From contig OX465283.1 of assembly GCA_949987705.1 (NCBI GenBank), positions 50,692,953 through 50,756,952 of the forward strand: a DNA stretch of 64,000 nt, read 5' to 3'. Positions 44,437 through 54,891 of this stretch are shown here, piece after piece (position 1 is the first letter of the stretch; each line of letters opens with the position of its first letter). Made by a program: the position numbers and the translations under genes. Under the pieces are notes generated by a model that saw only the letters and a list, made by a program, of their open reading frames with translations, did not search any database and had not been told where the DNA came from. Source of the DNA: Thereva unica. Its lineage: Eukaryota > Arthropoda > Insecta > Diptera > Therevidae.

Positions 44437-47400
44437 TCCTCCGGGCGGGCGAGTAAAGTAGACGGCTCCTCGTGCCGAAATTCCAATGGATAAAGGTGCT
44501 GAGTTGATCTCCTTAATAAAGATCCGTCTGCTAACCGTACCTCACATGCTCGAACTCTTCCGTCTCTTCCAGGATAAACTCGTTCAATGCTGGCTAATCT
44601 CCATAGCAGTCTGGGCGCATTCTGCTCATACATTAGTACAACATCTCCTACATTCAAATCTCGTCCAAAACATCTTTTCTTCGTCTGATGTAAAGTTCGT
44701 AGTTGCTGCACATATTCCGTTCGCCATCTTTTCCAAAAAGGATTCACCAATTTGAAACGTGTCTTCCATAATTCCCTTATTTGAGTAGTGGAAGCCGGCC
44801 TAATGAGATCTGGTCCTATAACTAGAGCTGAAGGATTAGAATTTTGTAAAAAATGTGAAGGGGTCAAAGGACTTAAGTCTTTAGGGTCGTCGTTCACATA
44901 CGTTAAAGGTCGACTATTGATCGCGGACTCGACTTCTACCAAAACTGTCTGCATTTCTTCAAACGTCAGTGTTGCTCTGCCAATCACCAATTTTAAAGCG
45001 TTCTTTACAGAACGCACCAACCGCTCCCAAAAACCTCCCCACCAAGGCGCTCGCTCAACTATAAACTCCCATGATATCTTATTAGTTGCCAAGTAATCTT
45101 GAAATTCTTTCGTATGTAAACTTGAATTTAGCTCCTTTAATTCTTTTGCTGCACGCTTAAATGTCCGAGCATTGTCAGACATAATCAAATTAGGAAGGCC
45201 TCTTCGTGCAATAAAACGCCTTAAACCTAATATACAACTCTCGACGCCAAGATTGGGTACCAACTCAAGGTGAACCGCTCGTACAGTTGCGCAAGTTAAA
45301 AGCATGATGTAAGATTTTACAGTTGTTGTGTCAGATTTCGACCATTTAACAAAAAGCGGCCCAGCAAAATCTACGCCGACCGTCTCAAAAGGTTTTGTTG
45401 ACATTAGCCTGCTTCGCGGTAGAGGTGCAAAAGGTTGACTCACTGGTTTGCTGAAAAGACGTCGACATACTCTGCAGCTTTTCAATACAGTTTTAATTTT
45501 TTGACGAGCACGGGGAATCCAAAATTTCTCCCTGAGACGCGTTAATACAGCATTTACACCACTGTGCAGTAATCGTTGATGCGTATCATTTATTAACAGC
45601 TTGACTAAATGACTTGACGGAGGTAATATTGCAGGAAAGGTACTTTCATAACACATATCCATGAATTGTAGGCGTGTGCCTACACGTATTACTCCTTCTG
45701 TATCCAAAACTGGATTCAACGTTAATATAACAGAATTAGCAGGAATCGGCCTATCGGCTTTAAGCGCCTCCATTTCAGTTTTATAATATTCTTCTTGAAT
45801 GAATTTCACCCAAAACAATTCGGCCAACTGGATTTCTTTACCTACAAGGAACTTGTTAGTCGTTATTGGTGCATTTCGAGCGTGTGCTACAAATCTGCGG
45901 ATATAAGCAGTCACCCGTAGTAATCTCGTATAAGAACTGTAGTCTGCCAAATTTAAAAGAACTGTTCTTTTGCTTACATTAGTATCTTCAGCCTGTTGTA
46001 AAGAAATTAAGCTTAATTCATCACTGGTGACATGTTTGACGATTTGTGGCCATTGGTCTTCATCTTTAGATAGCCAAAGGGGTCCAGCTAACCATGAACT
46101 TGAATTAGTCACATTTTTTCCAAATACATCTCGAGTTAAAAAATCTGCTGGATTGACTTCGCCTGGACAATGCTTCCAGTTTTCACATAAAGTGCATTGT
46201 CGAATCTCTCTCACTCTATTTGTTACATAAACAGTCCATCTTTTTATATCTCCGTTAATCCAATGTAACACAATTCTGGAGTCCGTCCAGAGATATACCT
46301 TCGATATTGATATATTCAAATTATCTAATAAGTATTTACAAAGGCGAGCGGCAACAAGAGCCGCAGTAAGCTCCAATTTCGGAAGTGTTAGCTGCTTATT
46401 TTGTTTCAAAATTGGTGCTAGGCGATTTTTCGAACAAACAAATTTTGTTATGATGTCATCGGTTAGTTCCGTCCTTAGAAAGGCCACAGCCCCATACGCT
46501 AATGGGCTGGCATCTGCGAATATATGCAATTGAATGGAACTTACTTCTTTTACATTTGTCATACATCGAGGTAAAAAAATTTCTTCTAAATTTTCGAATT
46601 CTTGACGACACTTATTCCAAGTTTTCAAAAGCTCCGCCGGAACATTTTCATCCCAAGACATCTTCAATCGCCATAACTTCTGAAAAAACATTTTTAATTT
46701 TACAGTAAATGGAGCAAGAATACCTATGGGATCAAAAACTCGTGCTAACAATTGCAGTACGCTCCTTTTAGTAACACCTTCATTCGCTATATGTAGCAAA
46801 AACTCTCGAGCAGGTCGCAAATCTATGGAAATCTCATCTGTCAAGCAGCTCCAAACCATTCCTAACACCTTTTGCCTAATTGGTAATTCGTTTTCTTTAG
46901 CTAAAGTTGTTCTAAGAGAAGCATCGTTGGTGTTCCATTTTCGGATGTTCATACTAGCCCGTTTCATGATACAGCACGCCTCTGAATACACTTTGAAAGC
47001 AAATTTCGGTTCGTTGACACTTATTACCAGATCATCCATATAAAATGATTTCCTTAGGAGCGAGCAAACATCTGGAAAATTCGAAGCTTCTGTTTCCAAA
47101 TGCTTATGAATCACGGCTTCAAGCAGGAACGGACTACACTTCACGCCAAAGGTTACTCTGGTCATGCGATATTCTTGAACAGCTGGCAAGTTGGTAATAC
47201 TTTCAATAGGCTCTTTAAACCAAAAAAACCTATGGACATCTTTGTCATCTCGGCACAATCTGATCTGCAAAAAAGCTTTCTCAATATCGGCGACTAATGC
47301 TACCATACCTATCCGAAAATTTAATAAAGTTGATAGAATATCAGGCAGTAAATTCGGGCCAGAATCTAAATTATCATTCAATGAAGCACCATCAGGTAAT

Positions 47401-49793
47401 CGTGCGGAAGCATCAAAAACAATTCGCAGTTTTGTTGTCGTCTTATCCTCGCGATATACCGGGCGGTGGGGCATATAATATACTGGACGTTTTCTGGTTT
47501 CCTCCTGATCGATAACTGGCTCAGCAACTCCTGACTTAATTAATTCGAACATGGCAGTATCGTAGTCTTGCAGCGCTTGAGGATCTCTAGACAGTTTTCG
47601 CAGCAGTCCACGGAATCTTTTAAAGGCACTGTCATGATAGCTATGTAGACTACAATGTGATTTTAACCATAAAAGGGATACTTCGTAATAGTTCTCCTTC
47701 CGCTTCACATATCGGTCTAATTCAATAATAGTATCTCTTGCATCAGGAGGTTTTATACCTAAAAGTTCAAGGTCCCACATTTGGCTGAGATCATCTAATG
47801 ACGAACACTTTTCAAGCGTGGACGATGCACACATTGCCACTGACTCACATTCTGGTATATAATTGCTACACAACGGTCCTTGAATTGTCCAACCTAGTTT
47901 TGTGTGCACTGCTGTCAATTCATTTTCAATCCGTTCAAATTTTCCAGTGATGAATCGCCAATAAAAATCAGATCCGATAAGTACAGAAATTCCATCTTGA
48001 GGTTTTCCTAAGAAAGGAGCATCCGCTAGAGTAAACTTAGAAAATCTGGAATCGTTTATGTCCGGAACTGGTAAGGTGTCAATACAAATTTCCGGTACTA
48101 CTATCGCCGTCATACACGTTATAGAATTGTCATATTGACTTCGAAGACTTATCCTCACTCGACTGCAAAGTTGGATTGGTGTTTTCTTTGATGAACCAAA
48201 TGGTAGGATTCTAATTTTAACTTGATCTACAACTGGCAAATCCAGCTTTTCAGCTATACTTTGAGTGATATACGATCGCTGACTACCGCTGTCGAAAACT
48301 ATTCTTACTAAAAACGCCATAGCAGCGTTATTAGGCGTAGAAACAAAAGCGCGTGCTGTTTGTAGGTGCACGTTGGATGAAAATGAGTTTGCTGAACATA
48401 AATTAGTCGTGGAAGCATCAGCAGCACTAAATGATTCCTTCAATTCCTTTTCGTTTTTAGGATCACTACATTTGAGACGTACATTCCCACATAAAGCCAG
48501 AACGTGGCGGCCACTACACTTACGACAATATAATTTCACTTTGCAGTCTCTGGATGTATGCCCTCTTCTAGTGCATTTAAAGCATCTTCCTTCCTTACTA
48601 AGTACAGCTCTTTTTTCCTCGAGCTTCAGAGGGGCTTCGCAGACATCTGAAAAATGATTAGTGCCCTTACAAAATATGCAAACCTTTTTGCCCTGAGTTG
48701 GAGATAATAATCCAGCAGCTGTCTTGATAGCTTTTGTGTTGAATGTCGAACTTGATGCACTAGATTTCCTATCAGAAACACCAGCCCGTTCCAGAGCTTC
48801 TATCTCCCGCTTCAAAAAACTTAAAAGAAATTTAACACTTTTATCAATGGTAATGGACAACGTATTCGAATTTGGCGCGGAGCTGACAGATTGTGCATCA
48901 TCATCCTTTGCTTCCTCTTGAACATCATCCCGGCTGTCATATACACGGTGGTACTCCACACGCAAATCTTGCGGTATACATCTCAATAACACTGCTTTCA
49001 ATATAACATAATAATTGCTGGATGAGACCCCTAGAGACGACAACGAACGCGTATTAGAAACTACGGCATTGTATAGCCGCCTTAAACCGGCTACATCGTG
49101 CCTAGAAGAGACGGAATTTAAAGACATTATTTGCTGAATGAGCTTGTCAACCAGCTTTTCTGTGTCACCATATTCTTCACGCAGGAGTGAAATTGCGGCA
49201 TCATAACAAGCCGCTGTGGGCGAAAAGCCGGCAATGGTGGTAGCTGCCCTACCATACAAAACCGCCTGCAAATATGAAAATTTGTCACTAGCACTCAACG
49301 AGTTATTTTCATGCACTAATGTGTTGAACTGTTCCCAAAAAGGTAACCAATCATTATGTTCTCCTGAAAATTTCTTCAAGTCGATTTTAGGCAACTTTAT
49401 TGTAGGCTTTCTTTCATGAGTTTGTTCGCGCGTAGAAAATGATGCATTTGACGGGAAAAGAGTCTGATCGCGAACAGATTTTATTCTTTCCAAACGAACA
49501 TTTATTCGCGAGACTGCACTTATAACTTTATCCTCATAGTCTACAATGGCTTCTCGTTCCCTTTCATATTCTTCCGCTTTTAAATTCGCCAAAATATTAC
49601 TATCCGCACTACGAAGATTTTCACTAGCATTCTTTAATCTTGACAACTGCACTGAAAGTTCTTCTATGATCTCATCAAACCGTTCACTATTGTCCGGTGT
49701 TGATCTTGATTCCGACAACTTTAAATAGTCATTAATTGATTTTGTTATCAAGGTTATCTGACGACGGTAAACTCCTCTTGTTACACTGTCCAT
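44424..49793 (-). CDS. BEL/Pao gag-pol polyprotein (1789 aa)
   Basis: Single uninterrupted frame. Order: Gag-like N-terminus with the DUF1759-type block LPKIDLKKFSGEHNDWLPFW (from ~res 135); three cysteine knuckles (CIFCKGTNHFSDVC ~370, CFKCTRRGHTSRDC ~405, CRKCSGRHVLALC ~424); an aspartic protease with VFDSGSQRSYIT (~498; DSG active site); RT with IVFDASARLPDGASLND, VADIEKAFLQI and the catalytic FYMDDLVIS (~916); RNase H/Pao region (HIFADASPLAYGAVAF ~1095); integrase zinc-binding HLVKLLINDTHQRLLHSGV to CRVCRR (~1439); integrase core with VGVDFAGPL (~1471), MSDNARTF (~1540) and WWGGFWERL (~1581), i.e. D,D,E all present; and a DUF5641-like tail (VRLADGSLLRRSTQHLYPLE). No envelope gene. All catalytic residues appear intact. 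Confidence 0.95.
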   Translation of the reverse strand: MDSVTRGVYRRQITLITKSINDYLKLSESRSTPDNSERFDEIIEELSVQLSRLKNASENLRSADSNILANLKAEEYEREREAIVDYEDKVISAVSRINVRLERIKSVRDQTLFPSNASFSTREQTHERKPTIKLPKIDLKKFSGEHNDWLPFWEQFNTLVHENNSLSASDKFSYLQAVLYGRAATTIAGFSPTAACYDAAISLLREEYGDTEKLVDKLIQQIMSLNSVSSRHDVAGLRRLYNAVVSNTRSLSSLGVSSSNYYVILKAVLLRCIPQDLRVEYHRVYDSRDDVQEEAKDDDAQSVSSAPNSNTLSITIDKSVKFLLSFLKREIEALERAGVSDRKSSASSSTFNTKAIKTAAGLLSPTQGKKVCIFCKGTNHFSDVCEAPLKLEEKRAVLSKEGRCFKCTRRGHTSRDCKVKLYCRKCSGRHVLALCGNVRLKCSDPKNEKELKESFSAADASTTNLCSANSFSSNVHLQTARAFVSTPNNAAMAFLVRIVFDSGSQRSYITQSIAEKLDLPVVDQVKIRILPFGSSKKTPIQLCSRVRISLRSQYDNSITCMTAIVVPEICIDTLPVPDINDSRFSKFTLADAPFLGKPQDGISVLIGSDFYWRFITGKFERIENELTAVHTKLGWTIQGPLCSNYIPECESVAMCASSTLEKCSSLDDLSQMWDLELLGIKPPDARDTIIELDRYVKRKENYYEVSLLWLKSHCSLHSYHDSAFKRFRGLLRKLSRDPQALQDYDTAMFELIKSGVAEPVIDQEETRKRPVYYMPHRPVYREDKTTTKLRIVFDASARLPDGASLNDNLDSGPNLLPDILSTLLNFRIGMVALVADIEKAFLQIRLCRDDKDVHRFFWFKEPIESITNLPAVQEYRMTRVTFGVKCSPFLLEAVIHKHLETEASNFPDVCSLLRKSFYMDDLVISVNEPKFAFKVYSEACCIMKRASMNIRKWNTNDASLRTTLAKENELPIRQKVLGMVWSCLTDEISIDLRPAREFLLHIANEGVTKRSVLQLLARVFDPIGILAPFTVKLKMFFQKLWRLKMSWDENVPAELLKTWNKCRQEFENLEEIFLPRCMTNVKEVSSIQLHIFADASPLAYGAVAFLRTELTDDIITKFVCSKNRLAPILKQNKQLTLPKLELTAALVAARLCKYLLDNLNISISKVYLWTDSRIVLHWINGDIKRWTVYVTNRVREIRQCTLCENWKHCPGEVNPADFLTRDVFGKNVTNSSSWLAGPLWLSKDEDQWPQIVKHVTSDELSLISLQQAEDTNVSKRTVLLNLADYSSYTRLLRVTAYIRRFVAHARNAPITTNKFLVGKEIQLAELFWVKFIQEEYYKTEMEALKADRPIPANSVILTLNPVLDTEGVIRVGTRLQFMDMCYESTFPAILPPSSHLVKLLINDTHQRLLHSGVNAVLTRLREKFWIPRARQKIKTVLKSCRVCRRLFSKPVSQPFAPLPRSRLMSTKPFETVGVDFAGPLFVKWSKSDTTTVKSYIMLLTCATVRAVHLELVPNLGVESCILGLRRFIARRGLPNLIMSDNARTFKRAAKELKELNSSLHTKEFQDYLATNKISWEFIVERAPWWGGFWERLVRSVKNALKLVIGRATLTFEEMQTVLVEVESAINSRPLTYVNDDPKDLSPLTPSHFLQNSNPSALVIGPDLIRPASTTQIRELWKTRFKLVNPFWKRWRTEYVQQLRTLHQTKKRCFGRDLNVGDVVLMYEQNAPRLLWRLASIERVYPGRDGRVRACEVRLADGSLLRRSTQHLYPLEFRHEEPSTLLARPEDVEN

Positions 49794-49883
49794 TGTTAAT
49801 ATTCCTTTTTTTTCAAGCGATCACGTATTAAAAAACTACCTGGAGATCGTAATTCTATTTTTCCATAAAGACCCAGTAAAACT

Positions 49884-49901
49884 TCCCGGGTTTCGGCACC
49901 A
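49884..49901 (-). promoter_or_regulatory. Primer-binding site, complementary to tRNA-Phe 3' end
   Basis: On the minus strand, 1-2 bases after the 5' LTR, TGGTGCCGAAACCCGGGA is complementary over 18 nt to the 3' end of eukaryotic tRNA-Phe (…TCCCGGGTTTCGGCA plus CCA, from established knowledge). It would prime reverse transcription. Confidence 0.8.
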
Positions 49902-49902
49902 A

Positions 49903-50250
49903 TTTCGAAAAATAAACTCTTACGAGGATTAATTAGACTGCAGCAGCTAAAATGCTTAAAAAAGAATTATAAATATAAAAAAGCTCCAAGTAATAATTCG
50001 AAACCAATTTATTTTCTCCTATGCAGTTGTGGTCACTTCTACGGCTCGACAAAGAAGAGACCGATACAGTTTTTAATATTTCGGTGATGACATTGAAATT
50101 TCCAAACAATTAAATTAACATTTAGTTGTAGGGGTATTCTATGGTTATTACATAAATGGAATTAGTGTTGGGAGGTTCCTTTTTTGAGTAATATGTTTTG
50201 GTTGTTGTTTTGATTAATATATAGGTATATTTTGCATTTAATTTTCTACA
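49903..50250 (-). repeat. 5' LTR of the BEL/Pao element
   Basis: Matches the 3' LTR base for base by eye over 346 bp. Its last bases before the primer site read TTTCGAAA instead of TTTCGACA. It starts TGTAG next to the gtgat target duplication. Confidence 0.95.
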
Positions 50251-50255
50251 ATCAC

Positions 50256-51768
50256 TTTTAAAGGTATTGGATCAGAAAAAATTTGGGTGGTTGGAAATTT
50301 TCAGTAACTTTATACATAGCGCTTTAATTTAAGTAAATATTTTCGAGAAACTCTTCCCTGGGGCCTTTATTTAAACTAAGAAGTTATTTCACTCTTCTAA
50401 TTTTTACGCACCATTACTCTCCATTTGCAATTACTTCCCCTAAATTTAAATTTAATAACCAAAGCTTTTGGCATTGCAAATACTCTGTCTTATGTTGACA
50501 TTTTCATAGCGATTCCATCCTATTACTCTGCAGCAGCTGTAATTTAGCAAAGGACAGAAAAGCAATAAACTATCCACTTAGTGTCTGTATGCATCAACCT
50601 AAGACACTATTCTTTATTGCGCTGCAATCAAAATGCAAGCGGAAAATGGGAACATATAACCAAACAAGGATGTTCCATAGAGAAATATTATAAAATACCA
50701 CACAATTCTAGCTAGCCACAGATCCATCACCACAATTTCTCATGTCACTTTTATCGTAGACAACAATGTCCATTTAAGCATCATGATCCACCTGCACACC
50801 ATTTGTTAGGTTGATGCTTTATATTTTCTTTTTTTTTATATTTTTATTATAATGAAACTTTTCCACAACATACACTCGTAGAACGCCAAGACAATTTTGT
50901 TGAGGAAGATCCTTCGTAAAGTAAATTTCTTTCGTTCTTAAACACTTAAAAAAATTTATGAGAAATTGTTTCAGGGGAGAATTTTATTCCTTGTGCAAAT
51001 TGTACATGAAGTGGAAACGTGGCTAATGAATCATTTTACCCATCAAATTTATTTTAATGGCTGGGCTCTGCACGTGTACGAGTATCTCTGCTGTTGGTTT
51101 CCAGGACATTGATTAAGACAGGAACTTCCTTCATTTTTATACGTTTAAAGTCAATAATGGAACGAGCAAAAAATGTATTCTCTAGCCTGTTATTTCGGTC
51201 TTTGTTATCCTAGCGTTATTCGAGATTTATCAACCGAAATCCTGAGAAGATTATTGTTTTCCCTGGATGTGAATTTAAGTCATGTCGAATGTAGTCGAAG
51301 GATTCGGAATGTTTTTCTTGCTTACAGAACATCCTCAGTTGATATAGTATACTAAAAAACGGAGCATGTAAGTCTATTTATGTGTTGGTTTTTAGGACCT
51401 AGGAGTATATTTAATTTCCGTGGAGTATGTTTTTAAATGGAGTGTTTGCACAATTTGTTGTACTTCTGAAACTCCGCCGGAACTTTCGTTCCTCTTGTTT
51501 TGCAGTCATATCCTGCTCAGGATAAACTTTAATAGGCCAAGTATATCTAAGCCATTTCTGAAAGCGTATTTTTTGTAGCAGTAGTAATTGTGCAAGGAAA
51601 TATCACTTTTTATTCATTTAATTTTCTTTTTATGAATTTTTTATCATGGTACTGGCAAGGACTCAGGACACAAGATTTCGATCTCATTTTAGTCAGTGAA
51701 GCGTTGAAAATGGAAAACATGGCTTTCAAATTGTTTTCAATCCTGAATATAGATAACAATCGTTGAGT
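50256..51768. other. AT-rich gap
   Basis: No gene recognised. A 60-codon plus frame at 51173-51355 has no motif. Confidence 0.4.
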
Positions 51769-52583
51769 GTCTTCTTCTTTTTTCTTCTTTGATCCGTTAG
51801 CTGGCGATCCGAGCGGGACGTCCCCGCAACGGATACGCTGCTGTCGGTGCCGCTGGGTCCCGAACTCTATTCACGATTCGCTTCCATTCTTCTCGGTTTT
51901 TGGCGGTGTCTCGAGCCTCGCTAACTGATAATCGTTGATTCTTTAAGTCACCCTCGATATTCTTCAACCAGGTTTTCTTCGGTGCCGATCGCTGTATTCT
52001 CCAGTCTGCAGGACGGTCTCGCCAGAGAAGTTTACGTGGCAAGCGGTCATCATCCATTCGGCAAACATGTCCAAACTACCGTAGTCGACGTTTTTGCATT
52101 TCTTCTTCGATCAGTGTTTGCTGATCGCATCTTTGTCTGACAACCTCGTTTCGAAGGCGATCACGGAGTGAGACACGGAGGATCTGCCTCAAACATCGCA
52201 TTTGGAAGACCTCGAGCTTCTTAACGTCCGGTTTGAGCAGTGTCCACGTTTCAGATCCATAAAGAAGAATCGGAAGAATCAACGTTCGGTAAAGACGTAG
52301 TTTTGTTTTGATGGAGATGTTTGCTCGTTTCCATATGCACCACTTGAGCGAGGCGAATGTTGCTGTTGCCTGGCCGATACGGCTGTGAACGTCGGCCGTC
52401 GATGCTACTTTCGTTTCCTCAACCAATGATCCCAAATATTTGAACCTTGGAACCTGTTCGATTTGGGTTCCATCGAGGTGAACACTGGCTCTTGATCCAT
52501 CCGTTGTGAGCACTTTGGTCTTTTCCGCATTGATTTTTAACCCGTATGATTGGGCGATGCGGGAAATATCGTATAAGATGTGG
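51769..52583 (-). mobile_element. RTE-type LINE copy E, 3' third
   Basis: Minus strand: YGLKINAEKTKVLTTDGSRA, VHLDGTQIEQVPRFKYLG, LPILLYGSETWTLLKPDVKK, MRCLRQILRVSLRDRLRNE, then RMDDDRLPRKLLWRDRPADW. Few frame breaks; it is the best-preserved C-terminal half of this family in the window. The 3' end is gatccgttagctgg with a (GAA)-rich tail at 51769-51800; the 5' truncation is at ~52583, just downstream of the catalytic loop. Confidence 0.85.
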
Positions 52584-52619
52584 ACGTTTTTATGTTGTAG
52601 CAGTGGCCAAATATGCAGT

Positions 52620-53042
52620 TTCCTAGAATATATAGTTATGAACGGGGCGAACGGCTAACAAAGACCTCGGAAAGTGGTGGCGCCCGATTTGTCACTTCTG
52701 TCAAGACCCGAGAAAAGTCACTGCAGACGAACACCTAGCAGACCTGTTAGCAAGTCCTACTCCCACCTCCGCGCGGTGCCCCCTGGGGTACTTCTTCGGA
52801 AGGAGCTAACAGGAGACGGGCGAGCTCTCTGCGCCATAAAACAGAGTTTTAAGTCGGTTGGGCTGAGGGTTAGCAACCCGCTCCCATAAAAACACCATTG
52901 CTACGAATCGGCAAACAATGCCTCGGAACCGGATGGTCAACATTTGGAGCTAAGAGCTGTCGCGCAAAACAGAGTCCGCTGGAGGGCAACTGTTTCCGCC
53001 CTATGTCCCATGAGGGATTAAAGGAGTTTAAAGAAGAAGAAG
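52620..53042 (+). mobile_element. Internally deleted relative of LINE family H
   Basis: Ends TVSALCPMRD-stop followed by attaaaggagtttaaagaag and a (GAA)n tail, matching the C-terminus ALCPMRN-stop of the LINE at 20171. The first part (cggctaacaaagacctcgga, gacgggcgagctctctgcgc, ataaaacagagttttaagt) resembles a 5' UTR rather than any LINE domain. It appears to be another short 5'-UTR-plus-3'-end derivative, similar in design to 4097-4282 but from a different family. No target duplication was found. Confidence 0.5.
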
Positions 53043-53457
53043 AATAGTTATGAACTTGTCTATTATATGAAATAAAAAAATTTAGTATTTCAAAATACTA
53101 AATCAAATTTTTAGGTAGGTTAAGAGAGTATAAAATAGAAAAGTTTTGTGGTTTGTTCAACTTTTCAAAACTTCTTCTTCTTCATTTACAGGGGGCTCGT
53201 TTGTAGGTGTGTGAACCTTTTAGCTGGCCAGTCCCTGCAAAACATTTTATCGACTCGTCCCTTTAACGATTCGTTTACAAGTCGAAAATCGCTCGATAAA
53301 AACTTGGTTTTCGACCTGTATATTTAATCGTTGATTTATTTAAAGAAAAGCCGGAAATATATTATAAAGGCCATGAACTGATGATAAGTGTCTCGAGGTA
53401 TTTCAATATTCATCCTTGTCCCAAACATTGTCGCAAACATTTCAAGATATTTTTGCT

Positions 53458-53601
53458 TCATAATTGCAAATGTTGTTGCATGAAGCCCAAGCTTATCTCT
53501 GTTGTTACATCGGCGTAATCCACCACCGCCACTTCAACCCCTGATTTTTCGATTAACCTTCTTAACTTCGGCTGGATCACTGCACTGTGTTCACTTCCCA
53601 T
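53458..53601 (-). CDS. Short unidentified frame cut upstream by the TTAA element
   Basis: Starts ATG at 53601 and reads MGSEHSAVIQPKLRRLIEKS, then GVEVAVVDYADVTTEISLGF, with a stop TGA at 53458 (47 codons). The next bases are open in another frame (YLEMFATMFGTRMNIEIPRD). Coding-like composition, but no family that I recognise. The TTAA element sits 15 bp upstream of the ATG. It may be a decayed transposase exon of the older element that hosts it. Confidence 0.25.
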   Translation of the reverse strand: MGSEHSAVIQPKLRRLIEKSGVEVAVVDYADVTTEISLGFMQQHLQL

Positions 53602-53619
53602 ATTTAATACTTTAATTAA

Positions 53620-54524
53620 GAGGAGGTTCTCATCTAGAATTTTGAAATTTTCGATTTTTTTTGCATTTTCTAAAAGTTTAGCATGTCTAGAATGTTGTGT
53701 TAAAATTATTAGTTGATCCGATGAGTAGAACGTGTTCTACAGTCCGTTTATTGTTGCGGTGTCATGATCGCAGCGGGACGCTCGTTGCCATAAGATGAAT
53801 TTAGTTCCCTTAAATGTATATAGGTAGCAGCAGTTAAAAAACACTAAAAAATTGTAAATTCGAAAAAATATAGGTCAAAATTGATGAAAAATAGATTTTT
53901 GATCCGCCATATTGGATCTGTTATGAAAATCCGCTTCTGATGCAAGTATTGTCAGTTCAAATGTAGAAAACTTTAAACTCTCGATTTCTCCGTTCCTTTT
54001 TTTTCAAAATTGTCGGGGACATAACTCGAAAACGGTTCAACCGATATCCTTCTAGTTAGTTTAATTTTAAAGAAAACAATTTTTATTGGAGGATGAACCA
54101 TTAAAATTTTAGTATTTTTTACGTTAACTATTTTATTTTGAGTAATAAACTGTAAAAAAAAAGTCAAAAAACCGCACTCAAATTTCAAAGTCGCGCCATT
54201 TTGTTAATTTTCATAATTTTTTGGAAAATTTCGGTTCATCCTCCAATTTTATTCTAGTTATGGCTCCATCAAGATTTTTTTGATTTCAGATTGATTTGCG
54301 ACCTGTGGACACCCGGCAGTGTAGCAAATTTTCGAAAATATGCCCTAGGAAAAGCTAAATAACGGACGCCATTTTGTTTTTTTTTTCTATCCAAAAAATT
54401 TCAATGTGTGAATAAAAGTACATTTTATCAAACTGCCAAATATCGTCTGATATGTTTTATTGTTTCCTTTTAAAAAATCCCCAAAGTTTACCTAATTTTC
54501 GGTGTTCTAGATGAGAACCTCCCC
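53620..54524. mobile_element. TTAA-specific non-autonomous element
   Basis: Inverted ends GAGGAGGTTCTCATCTAGAA (left) and, from the right, GGGGAGGTTCTCATCTAGAA, flanked by TTAA on both sides (53616-53619 and 54525-54528). A TTAA target fits piggyBac or Kolobok; the GRGGAGGTT end is closer to Kolobok than to the CCC ends of piggyBac, but this is inference. 905 bp, with no transposase. Confidence 0.7.
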
Positions 54525-54891
54525 TTAAAATGTGTAAAAATAAAACAAAATTGTGAAATCAGCTGACTGACTAAACATCTCGCATCGTTTACATTGTAAA
54601 TTGAATAGCGAGTTCATCACGAGAGCGAGTGTCACTCAATTCTCGAACGAGATCTCGTCGCGTTTCCTCGTTGCATTGTAAATGGGCCTTCATAAGCGAG
54701 CGTACCGAGCAAGTTGATTAAAATTAACACGAGCTGGAAAACTAACTTTTCTTACCGCGTTGAACAGGCTTGTTTTTTCAGGAATCGAATAGAAATACAT
54801 ATGTACGTACATTGAAAATCAAAAATAATTGTAAAGAAATAATAATTGGTTAAAGTATGCCATTTTCAATTAATCGCACTGTAATGAAGGT

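Larger units (their letters stand above)
44089..50250 (-). mobile_element. Full-length BEL/Pao LTR retrotransposon
   Basis: 6162 bp, with two 348-bp LTRs that look identical apart from the last two bases, a 5-bp target duplication ATCAC (44084-44088 and 50251-50255), a tRNA-Phe-complementary primer site and a single open gag-pol frame without stops. Orientation is minus, so the 5' LTR is at 49903-50250. Identical LTRs, perfect duplication and an intact frame indicate very recent insertion and possible activity. It lies ~6.3 kb upstream of the first coding exon of the receptor gene, in the same orientation. Confidence 0.95.
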
